DNA from: Mycobacterium pinniadriaticum
GTDB lineage: Bacteria > Actinomycetota > Actinomycetes > Mycobacteriales > Mycobacteriaceae
NCBI RefSeq assembly: GCF_026242045.1
Contig: NZ_JAPJDO010000010.1
Span: forward strand, 1-64,000
DNA: 64,000 nucleotides
Reading direction: 5' to 3'
Shown: positions 53,640 to 62,100 of the stretch, one piece after another
Layout of the letters: each line of letters begins with the position of its first letter
Position numbering within the stretch: the first letter of the stretch is position 1
The notes under the pieces: model-generated
The model's database searches: none
What the model saw: the letters and a program-made list of their open reading frames with translations, nothing else
Told to the model about the DNA's origin: nothing
Position numbers and translations under genes: made by a program

Positions 53640-53843
53640 CGCCCCGGGCGCCGAGACCAGGCCGGCGGTCTAGCGAGTCGGTCGACAATCAGACCGTGCC
53701 ACATGAACTACCCCCCTTGCCAAACCCGTTGGCGAGCGGGTGCATGGCACTGTGCACTGCATACTAATTCGAGCGGCTCCGGGCGATGGCTGATCCGTCA
53801 AATCCATCCCGGCCGCGCGACTCGCCCGGCTTCGCTGCTCCGG

Positions 53844-54644
53844 CTAGACCCGGGTCGAGGCCGGATCCCCGCCGAAGCGCTGCGCCAGCCACACCGGGAT
53901 CACCGCGAGCAGGGTCAGGGTCGCGGCGACCACGTTGATCACCGGGGCCTGATTGGGCCGGAACAGGTTGCCGAAGATCCAGATCGGCAACGTCTGTACC
54001 GTCGGGCCCGCAGTGAACGTGGTGACGACGATCTCGTCGAAGCTCAGCGCAAACGCCAGGATCGCGCCCGCCAGCAGTGCGCCGCGCATCATCGGAAAGG
54101 TCACGTAGCGAAATGTCTGCCAGCCCGACGCACCCAGGTCGGCCGAGGCGTCCTCGAGGCCGGTGCCCAGCCGGCGCAGCCGCGCCTGGGTGTTGTTGAA
54201 GACGATCACGATGCAGAAGGTGGCGTGCCCGACGATGACCGTCGCCAGCCCGAGCGTCACCCCGAGAGCTGAGGTGAACGTCGCGTTCAGCGCGATACCG
54301 GTGACAATTCCCGGCAGCGTGATCGGCAACACCACCAGAAAGCTGATGGTCTGCCGGCCGAAGAACTGGTATCGCTGCACGGCGAAGGCCGCCATGGTGC
54401 CCAGCACCAATGCCAGTGCCGTCGCGCACAGGCCGACCACCACCGAGTTACCCAGTGAATGCCACATGCCGTCACTGGCCCAGGCATCGGTCCACCACCG
54501 CGTGGTGAACCCGGTGGGCGGAAATGCGAACGTCTTGGACGAGTTGAACGCGTTGACGACAACCAGAAGCAGTGGTGCGTAGAGGAATACCAGGACCAGC
54601 ACGGTCCAGCCCCGGACCAGTCGGCGCATCGCGGTGGACAGCAT
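53844..54644 (-). CDS. ABC transporter permease, PotC type
   Basis: A 266-residue inner-membrane permease with six likely helices. It has the binding-protein-dependent transport EAA loop (EDASADLGASGWQTFRYVTFP), which docks on the ATPase. It opens with LVRGWTVLVLVFLYAPLLLVVVNAFNSS, typical of PotC-like proteins of spermidine/putrescine systems. Its ATG overlaps the stop of the other permease by one base (TGATG). It is the last gene of the four-gene operon. Confidence 0.9.
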   Translation of the reverse strand: MLSTAMRRLVRGWTVLVLVFLYAPLLLVVVNAFNSSKTFAFPPTGFTTRWWTDAWASDGMWHSLGNSVVVGLCATALALVLGTMAAFAVQRYQFFGRQTISFLVVLPITLPGIVTGIALNATFTSALGVTLGLATVIVGHATFCIVIVFNNTQARLRRLGTGLEDASADLGASGWQTFRYVTFPMMRGALLAGAILAFALSFDEIVVTTFTAGPTVQTLPIWIFGNLFRPNQAPVINVVAATLTLLAVIPVWLAQRFGGDPASTRV

Positions 54645-55465
54645 CAGACGTTCTCCAGCGCGCCGGTGCGCCGCATGGCCAGCAGGTATGCCACGATCGC
54701 GGCCAGCGGGATCAGTGACAGTGCCGCCGCCAGCGGTTGGTTGTTGGCGGTCACCAGTTGTCCGTAGATGATGTTGCCCAGCATCTGGGTCTTGCCGCCG
54801 ACGATCGTCACCGCGATGTAGTCGCCCATCGATAGCGAGAACGTGAAGATCGAACCGGCGGCGATGCCGGGAAACACCAACGGCGCCACGACGGTTCGCA
54901 GCGTGGTCAGATCGGAGGCGCCGAGGTCGGCGCTGGCGTCGATCAACGGGTCCGGCACCCGCTCGAAGGCGGCGAACACCGGGATCACCATGTACGGCAG
55001 CCACAGGTAGGCGAGCGTGAGCACCGTGGCGATGAGGCCGTAACCCGGGGTGTAACCCGCAACCCAGTGCAGCGGGCCTTCCGGGGACAGCAGCATCCGC
55101 CAGGCGTAGGCCTTGACCAGATAACTCGCCCACAGCGGTGTCGTCACCGCGACCACCAGGGCCAACCGCATCCGCGGTGAGGCGACCTTGGCCATGTACA
55201 GCGCCAGCGGAACGGCGAGCACGATGCAGATGGCGGTGACCGACAGCGCGACTCCGAGCGTACGCAGCGTGACGGCGCGGAACACCGCGTCAGTGACCAC
55301 CCGGACGATGTTGTCGCCGGTGTAGGTCCGCACCACCGCCCCGGTGAAGCTGTTGGTGCTCCAGAAGGCCGAAAGTAGCAGTACACCAAGCGAACCCAGG
55401 TAGGCGACCACCAGCCAGGCCAGCGGAGGGATGAGCAGGAAGGCGAGGCGGATGCGCCGGTTCAC
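54644..55465 (-). CDS. ABC transporter permease, PotB type
   Basis: A 273-residue permease with six likely helices and the EAA loop DASADLGASDLTTLRTVVAPL. It pairs with the PotC-like protein to form the transmembrane channel. The start is GTG at 55465, 9 bases after the substrate-binding protein stop; no strong ribosome site is seen, so coupling to the upstream gene is likely. Confidence 0.9.
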   Translation of the reverse strand: MNRRIRLAFLLIPPLAWLVVAYLGSLGVLLLSAFWSTNSFTGAVVRTYTGDNIVRVVTDAVFRAVTLRTLGVALSVTAICIVLAVPLALYMAKVASPRMRLALVVAVTTPLWASYLVKAYAWRMLLSPEGPLHWVAGYTPGYGLIATVLTLAYLWLPYMVIPVFAAFERVPDPLIDASADLGASDLTTLRTVVAPLVFPGIAAGSIFTFSLSMGDYIAVTIVGGKTQMLGNIIYGQLVTANNQPLAAALSLIPLAAIVAYLLAMRRTGALENV

Positions 55466-55474
55466 CGGAGTGTG

Positions 55475-56668
55475 TCACCCCTTGATCTGCTGCCACTTGT
55501 CGACCCACTCGTCGTAGGCCGTGCAGTTGTCACCGCTGCCGTCCACGCACTGCTTCTGCGGCGTGGTCCAGTAGCTGATCTTCTCCGCGTAGCCGGGGTC
55601 GGTCGCGTGATACGTCTCGCAGAACGTCTTGTCGGTGGTGAACTCGCAGGCTTTGGTCTGTGCCGGAGCCTCGCCGAAGTATTCAGCGACCTGCGCGTTG
55701 ATCTCCGGGGAGGTGATCCAGTCCATCCACTGGTACATGCAGTTGGGGTTCTTGGCCTTCGACGAGATCATCCAGGTGTCCGACCAGCCGGTGGAGCCCT
55801 CCTTGGGCAACACGGTGGCGATCTTGACCTTGTTGTCGGACGTGAGCATGTTGGCGATCACCTGCCAGCTGGTGCCGATCACCGAGGTGCCGGACTCGAA
55901 GGCCTGGACCTCTTTGGTGTAGTCCGACCAGTATTCGCCGATGTTGGCGTGCTGCTCCTTGAGCAGGTCGACGGCGGCGCTCAGCTGGTCTTCGGTGAGC
56001 GCGTACGGATTCTTGATCCCCAGTTCGGGTTTCGCCTTCGACAGGTAGAGAGCGGCGTCGGCGATGTAGATCGGGGAGTCGTAGGCGGTCACCTTGCCCT
56101 TGTACTCGGGCGCGCCGGGGAACACCGCGCCCCAGGTGTCGGGGGAGTCCTTGACCACGTCGGTGTTGTACATCAGCAGGTTGGCGCCCCAGCCGTGCGG
56201 AATGCCGTACATCTGGCCATCGACGGAGTTCCATTCCTTGTCCTTGAGGAACGAGGAGATGGTCGCGTAGTTGGGCACCAGCGCGGTGTTGACCGGGGCG
56301 ACGTCCCCGGCGTAGATGAGTCGCAGGGTGGCATCGCCGGAGGCCGAGACACCGTCGTATTGGCCGGTGCGCATCAGCTGCACCATCTCATCGGAGGTGT
56401 TGCCGATCTTGATGTTGACCTTGCAGCCGGTCTTCTGCTCGAACGGGTGTACCCAGTCGACCTCGGAGTCGTTGGATCCGTCCTCGGCGTAGCCGGGCCA
56501 GGCGATCAGGTTGAGCTGGCCTTCGCCCTGGCCCAGTGCCGACAGCGGCTCCATCTTGGGTGGTGCCGTAGAACTGCCGCCCCCGGAGGTGTCGGAGCTC
56601 GAGCAGGCGGCGACCAGTGCGGCGCAGGCGGCCAGCGCAACGCCGAGGCGACGGGTGGTGGTTCTCAT
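55475..56668 (-). CDS. ABC transporter substrate-binding lipoprotein, PotD type
   Basis: A 397-residue lipoprotein. The signal peptide ends in the lipobox LVAAC, so Cys at about residue 22 is lipidated. The mature part has the PotD-like opening LNLIAWPGYAEDGS and the later VKDSPDTWGAVF and DAALYLSK segments of periplasmic solute-binding proteins. Four additional cysteines near the C-terminus (CEF, FCETY, QCVDG, DNCTAY) may form disulfides. The ligand is probably a polyamine or related cation, by family only. AGGAG stands before the ATG. Confidence 0.9.
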   Translation of the reverse strand: MRTTTRRLGVALAACAALVAACSSSDTSGGGSSTAPPKMEPLSALGQGEGQLNLIAWPGYAEDGSNDSEVDWVHPFEQKTGCKVNIKIGNTSDEMVQLMRTGQYDGVSASGDATLRLIYAGDVAPVNTALVPNYATISSFLKDKEWNSVDGQMYGIPHGWGANLLMYNTDVVKDSPDTWGAVFPGAPEYKGKVTAYDSPIYIADAALYLSKAKPELGIKNPYALTEDQLSAAVDLLKEQHANIGEYWSDYTKEVQAFESGTSVIGTSWQVIANMLTSDNKVKIATVLPKEGSTGWSDTWMISSKAKNPNCMYQWMDWITSPEINAQVAEYFGEAPAQTKACEFTTDKTFCETYHATDPGYAEKISYWTTPQKQCVDGSGDNCTAYDEWVDKWQQIKG

Positions 56669-56683
56669 GGCGAGCTCCTTCTC

Positions 56684-57706
56684 TCATTCGGACAGGGATC
56701 TGACGGCACCGGGTGGCCACGCCAGCGCGACGGTCGAGCCGTGTGTGATGTCGGTGGAGGCTTCGGCCGACAGCAGCGTTGCGGTCAGCCGGACTCCGGA
56801 CGTATCGGCGGCGACCCGGGTGATCGGGCCCGAGTACACCACTTCGGCGACTTGTGCTGTGACACCGCGCATTCCGGTTGGTATTGGTTCGTCTGGTGCC
56901 AGCAGTTGGATCCGCTCGGGGCGGATCCCGAAGGTGCCGGACCGGCCGAGGAGGGCCTCGGCGGTCGCTCCTTCGACGACGTTGGAGGTGCCGACGAAAT
57001 CGGCCACGAACCGGTTCGCCGGGTTCTCGTAGACTTCGCGCGCAGCGCCGACCTGTTCGATGCGGCCATTGTTGAACACCGCGAGCCGGTCGCACAGCGA
57101 GAGCGCTTCGTCCTGGTCGTGGGTGACGATCACGAAGGTGATGCCGACTTCACGCTGTATCGCCTTGAGCTCCACCTGCATCTGTTCGCGCAACTTCAGG
57201 TCCAGGGCACCCAGCGGCTCGTCGAGCAGCAGCACCCTGGGCCGGCCCACCAGGGCACGAGCCAGCGCGACGCGCTGTTGCTGTCCACCCGACAACTGAG
57301 CGGGCTTGCGGGCGGCATGGCCGGACAGTCGCACCATGTCCAAGGCCGCCGCGGTGCGCTCTTTGCGCTCGGAGCGGGCCACCCCTTTGACCTTGAGCCC
57401 GTATTCGACGTTCTGGGCCACCGTCATGTGCGGGAACAAGGCGTAGTCCTGGAAGACGGTGTTGGTGTCCCGCTTGGCCGGCGGCAGCGCGGTGACGTCG
57501 GCGCCGCCGAGGTGAACGGTGCCCGCCGTCGGCTGCTCGAAGCCGGCGATCATCCGCAGCACGGTCGTCTTGCCCGACCCCGACGGGCCGAGGATCGCGA
57601 ACAGTTCTCCATCGGCGACCGAGAGGTCCGCGCCCTCGACCGCGGTCACCTCGCCGAACACCTTCCGCACCCCGCGCAACTCGATCTGTGGTGCGGCTGA
57701 CGGCAT
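56684..57706 (-). CDS. ABC transporter ATP-binding protein, PotA type
   Basis: A 340-residue ATPase. Walker A is GPSGSGKTT, signature LSGGQQQR, Walker B VLLLDEP and the switch His in VTHDQDEA. A C-terminal TOBE domain follows (about 260-340). The sequence IRPERIQLLAPDE is typical of the PotA/CysA group. It is the first gene of the operon and lies divergent from the Rv2525c-like gene at 57878. No Shine-Dalgarno site is obvious before ATG 57706. Confidence 0.92.
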   Translation of the reverse strand: MPSAAPQIELRGVRKVFGEVTAVEGADLSVADGELFAILGPSGSGKTTVLRMIAGFEQPTAGTVHLGGADVTALPPAKRDTNTVFQDYALFPHMTVAQNVEYGLKVKGVARSERKERTAAALDMVRLSGHAARKPAQLSGGQQQRVALARALVGRPRVLLLDEPLGALDLKLREQMQVELKAIQREVGITFVIVTHDQDEALSLCDRLAVFNNGRIEQVGAAREVYENPANRFVADFVGTSNVVEGATAEALLGRSGTFGIRPERIQLLAPDEPIPTGMRGVTAQVAEVVYSGPITRVAADTSGVRLTATLLSAEASTDITHGSTVALAWPPGAVRSLSE

Positions 57707-57877
57707 GGATGGATCGTACGGATTGCGTTGTCAAAGTGCAGGCTGATGATGGGAATCGCCGGTCGCTGGACGCCTGCGCCACCGGATTCGCGATCAAACG
57801 TCAATTGCCAGGAGGTGATGCAGATGTGACCGGTGGCGTTGATGAGATCGCTGAGGTTGTTGTCGTATTCTCCAGGT

Positions 57878-58600
57878 GTGTCTTTGTCGCGCCGCGACGT
57901 GCTGAAGTTGGCCGCCGCAACCCCGGCCGCGCTGGGCCTGGGGACGCTGGCGTCGACGCTGGCTCCGCCCACCGCCGCGGCCGCTCCGCTGGGCGTGCTG
58001 CTGGACTACGCCGCCGGTGTGATCAGCGCCCGGGACTTGAAGGCTTCCGGTGCGCTCGGCGCCATCAGATACGTCTCCGACCGGCGCCCGGGCGGCGACT
58101 GGATGCTGGGCAAGCCGATTCAGCTGCCCGAGGCCCGCGATCTTTACCAGGCCGGGCTGAAGATCGTCTCGAATTATCAGTTCGGCAAGCAGGAGACCGC
58201 GGATTGGCTCGGCGGCCAGCAGGCCGGCGTGATCCACGCCAAGCGGGGTTGGGCGCTGCACACCGCCGCGGGTGGGCCGGTCGGTGCCCCGATCTACGTG
58301 TCCATTGACGACGATCCCAGCCTCGACCAGTACAAGTCCCAGGTCGCGCCGTATCTGCGCGCCTGGGAGTCGGTGATCGGTCACCAGCGTGTGGGCGTCT
58401 ATGCCAACTCCAAGACCATCGACTGGGCGCTGCAGGACGGCATCGGATCGTGGTTCTGGCAGCACAACTGGGGCTCGCCGAAGGGCTACACGCATCCCGC
58501 CGCACACTTGCATCAGGTCGAGATCGACAAACGCAAGGTCGCCGGCATCGGGGTGGACCTGAACAACATCATGAAGCCTCAGTTTGGCCAGTGGGACTGA
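57878..58600 (+). CDS. Tat-exported DUF1906 (glycoside hydrolase-like) protein, Rv2525c-like
   Basis: A 240-residue protein, the same length as Rv2525c, which also stands next to fas in M. tuberculosis. The signal has the twin-arginine motif SRRDVLKLAA followed by a hydrophobic stretch and an Ala-rich cleavage region. The mature part is a TIM-barrel of the DUF1906 type (LLDYAAGV, AIRYVSDRRPGG, YVSIDDDPS, GVYANSKTIDW, WQHNWGSPKGYTHPAAH). It is thought to act on a cell-wall glycan; loss of Rv2525c alters cell-wall properties. GTG 57878 is used, which gives the Tat motif a normal position; ATG 57833 is possible. Confidence 0.93.
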   Translation: MSLSRRDVLKLAAATPAALGLGTLASTLAPPTAAAAPLGVLLDYAAGVISARDLKASGALGAIRYVSDRRPGGDWMLGKPIQLPEARDLYQAGLKIVSNYQFGKQETADWLGGQQAGVIHAKRGWALHTAAGGPVGAPIYVSIDDDPSLDQYKSQVAPYLRAWESVIGHQRVGVYANSKTIDWALQDGIGSWFWQHNWGSPKGYTHPAAHLHQVEIDKRKVAGIGVDLNNIMKPQFGQWD

Positions 58601-58745
58601 TGCAAAACACAAAACTTACCGGCTAGTAAGGATTTGCCAGCAAACTTGCTGACGCCATTCCGGTGAACGAATGTCGACTGAAAAACCGAGCAAGTGCTTG
58701 GCTGGACGCCTCGCCGCTCGGTGGCCGACAGTAAATCCGAATGTA

Positions 58746-58764
58746 ACGATTGGATAACAATCGT
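58746..58764. promoter_or_regulatory. 19-bp palindrome in fas upstream region
   Basis: ACGATTGGATAACAATCGT is a perfect inverted repeat with 7-bp arms and a 5-base spacer, about 350 bases before fas. It is a candidate site for a regulator of fas or of the intergenic promoter; the binding protein is unknown. Confidence 0.45.
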
Positions 58765-58796
58765 GCCTTGATCTGCACTGTTGCGCCTACTCAACC

Positions 58797-58900
58797 GTAA
58801 CCACCTGCATGCAGGACGTTTGTCCCGGAAGGTCTCGGCGGCCGTTCGGCCCCGTGTTACCCATTGTGCTGTTACCCGTGCGTAGAACTCGCCAGTAACC
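58797..58900. promoter_or_regulatory. GTTACC/GGTTAC repeat set upstream of fas
   Basis: GTAACC at 58797-58802 and 58895-58900 and GTTACCC at 58856-58862 and 58871-58877. The two GTTACCC copies are direct repeats 15 bases apart. The set is suited to a regulator such as FasR, known to bind the M. tuberculosis fas promoter; I cannot confirm the site match. Confidence 0.4.
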
Positions 58901-59110
58901 GATACCGGGCGGAAAATGGTGCTGGTTCTTATGCCACTCTTAGTACAGCCGGGATGTCCGCCGACCCCAGGGGAGGGGATCGCGCGGACGCCGTGATTCG
59001 ACGGGGAATCGCCGACGACACCTCCGCAAGGCAGCGCAGGTCTGACACGCCGACACACACGAAGCGAAGACGCGAAGACGCGACGAAGAGCACCGAGGGA
59101 GATACATAAG

Positions 59111-62100
59111 GTGACGATCCACGAACACGACAGGCTGTCCGCGGGGGACGGATCATGGCGCGGCGGTGCCAAGCAGGCCTCTACTCATGCGCTCGTGGAC
59201 CGGCTCACCGCCGGCGAGCCCTATGCCGTGGCCTTCGGCGGACAGGGCAGCGCCTGGCTGGAGACCCTGGAAGAGCTGGTCACCTCGGCCGGCATCGAAT
59301 CCGAACTCGCCACCCTCGCCGGCGAGGCTGAGCTGCTGCTGGAGCCGGTGGCCGACGAACTGGTCGTGGTCCGTCCGATCGGCTTCGAGCCGCTGCGCTG
59401 GGTGCGCGCGCTGGCCGCCGAGGAACCCGTTCCCTCGGCCAAGCAGCTGACGTCGGCCGCGGTGTCGGTTCCCGGCGTCCTGCTGACCCAGATCGCCGCC
59501 ATCCGTGCGCTCGCCCGTCAGGGCATGGACCTGGCCGCCACCCCGCCCGTGGCGGTTGCCGGCCATTCGCAGGGTGTGCTCGCCGTGGAGGCGTTGCGCG
59601 CCGCGGGCGCCAAGGACGTGCAGCTGCTGGCCCTGGCCCAGCTGATCGGTGCCGCGGGCACCCTGGTGGCTCGCCGTCGCGGTATTTCGGTCCTCGGTGA
59701 CCGCCCGCCGATGGTGTCGGTGACCAACGCCGAACCCGAGCGCATCTACGAGCTCCTCGAAGAGTTTGCTACCGACGTCCGCACGGTGCTGCCGCCGGTG
59801 CTGTCGATCCGCAACGGCCGGCGGTCGGTGGTCATCACCGGGACCCCCGAACAGTTGTCGCGATTCGAGCTGTACTGCGAGCAGATCGCCGAGGCCGAAG
59901 CCGCCGACCGGAAGAACAAGGTGCGCGGCGGCGCGGTGTTCTCACCCGTGTTCGATCCGGTGCAGGTCGAGGTGGGCTTCCACACGCCGCGCCTGGCCGA
60001 CGGCATCGATATCGTGGGCCGTTGGGCCGCGGCGGTCGGTCTGGACGTCGAGCTGGCCCGCGCCTTGGCCGACGCCATCCTGGTCCAGCAGGTCGACTGG
60101 GTCGAGGATGTCACCGCGCTGAACGAGGCCGGTGCCCGCTGGATTCTCGACCTGGGCCCCGGTGACATCCTGACCAGGCTCACCGCACCGGTGATCCGGG
60201 GGCTGGGCATCGGCATCGTGCCGGCCGCCACTCGTGGCGGCCAGCGCAACCTGTTCACCGTCGGCGCCGTCCCCGAGGTGGCCAAGCCGTGGTCGAGCTA
60301 TGCGCCCTCGGTGGTCCGTCTGCCCGACGGGTCGGTGAAGCTGTCGACGAAGTTCACCCGGCTCACCGGTCGCTCGCCGATCCTGCTGGCGGGGATGACG
60401 CCGACGACCGTCGACGCCAAGATCGTCGCAGCGGCGGCCAACGCCGGGCACTGGGCCGAGCTGGCCGGTGGCGGCCAGGTCACCGAGGCCATCTTCGACA
60501 AGCGCGTAGACGAGTTGGTCGAGCTCCTGGAGCCCGGGCGGGCGATCCAGTTCAACTCGCTGTTCCTCGACCCCTACCTGTGGAAGCTGCAGTTGGGCGG
60601 AAAGCGGCTGGTGCAAAAGGCGCGCCAGGCCGGGGCGCCGATCGACGGTGTCGTGGTCAGTGCCGGCATCCCCGATCTGGAGGAGGCCGTCGACCTGATT
60701 GACGAGCTGAACTCCGTCGGCATCGCCCACGTCGTCTTCAAACCGGGCACCGTCGAACAGATCCGATCGGTCATCCGGATCGCCGCCGAGGTGCCCACCA
60801 AGCCGGTCATCGTCCACATCGAGGGCGGTCGCGCCGGCGGCCACCACTCCTGGGAGGACCTCGACGACCTGCTCCTGACCACCTACTCCGAACTCCGGGG
60901 CCGCGCCAACATCACCGTGTGCGTCGGCGGCGGTATCGGCACGCCGGAACGTGCCGTGGATTACCTGTCCGGCCGGTGGTCGGCGGCCTACGGCTACCCG
61001 CTGATGCCCGTCGACGGCATCCTGGTCGGCACCGCCGCGATGGCCTGCCTGGAGGCCACCACGTCGCCGGCGGTCAAGCAGCTGCTGGTCGATACCGCCG
61101 GAACCGACCAATGGGTCGGGGCCGGACACGCCGCGAACGGCATGGCCTCCGGACGCAGCCAGCTCGGCGCCGACATCCACGAGATCGATAACGCCGCCTC
61201 CCGCTGCGGGCGGCTGCTCGACGACGTCGCCGGTGACGCCGAGGCCGTCGCCGAGCGTCGCGAGGAGATCATCGCCGCGATGGCGGTCACCGCCAAGCCG
61301 TACTTCGGCGACATCGCCGAGATGAGCTACCTGCAGTGGCTGCAGCGCTACGTCGAGCTCGCGATCGGCGATGGTGACTCCACCGCCGACACCAAGACCG
61401 CCGACTCGCCGTGGCTCGACATCACCTGGCGCGACCGTTTCGCCGAGATGTTGCAGCGCGCCGAGGCCCGGCTCAACACGAAAGACACCGGTCCGATCGA
61501 GACGCTGTTCGACGCAGCCTCGCCCGACGGTGAGTGGCTGCTGGAAAACCCGGACGAGGCGCTGGCCGCGCTGCTGTCCCGCTACCCGGACGCCGCGGCG
61601 GTGCTACTGCATCCCGCCGACGTTCCGTTCTTCGTCCAGCTGTGCAAGACGCTGGGCAAGCCGGTCAACTTCGTCCCGGTGATCGACAAGGACGTGCGGC
61701 GCTGGTGGCGCAGCGACTCGCTGTGGCAGGCCCACGACGCCCGCTACACCGCCGAGCAGGTCTGCGTCATCCCCGGCACCGAGGCCGTCGCCGGCATCAC
61801 CCGGGTGGACGAGCCGGTGGGCGAATTGCTCGACCGCTTCGAACAGGCCGCCGTCGACGAGGTGCTGGCCTCGGGCGCTGAGCCCGAGCCGGCTGCCGCG
61901 CGGCTGCGGCTCCGTACCGATGTGACCGGGCCGCTGGCGATCGTGCTGGATTCGCCCGACGTGCTGTGGGCGGGTCGCACCGCCACCAACCCGGTGCACC
62001 GCATCGCGGCGCCGACTGACTGGCTGGTGCACGACAATCGTTCCGCGACAAACCATTCCACCGGGGCGCGGCTGGAAGCCGTCGCCGCAGACCGGGTGGT

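Larger units (their letters stand above)
58601..59110. other. fas promoter and leader region
   Basis: A 510-base gap upstream of fas with lower GC in its first half. It holds an operator-like palindrome at 58746-58764 and a set of GTAACC/GTTACC repeats between 58797 and 58900. The last 150 bases contain an open frame ending one base before fas (58954-59109) whose composition does not look like a protein. Confidence 0.6.

Noticed and set aside
55472..57700. 742-codon open frame on the plus strand
   Set aside because: It lies opposite the PotD- and PotA-type genes and has no recognisable domain.
58864..59109. 81-codon frame directly before fas
   Set aside because: Basic low-complexity content and no ribosome site. 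The shorter version is listed only as a finding.
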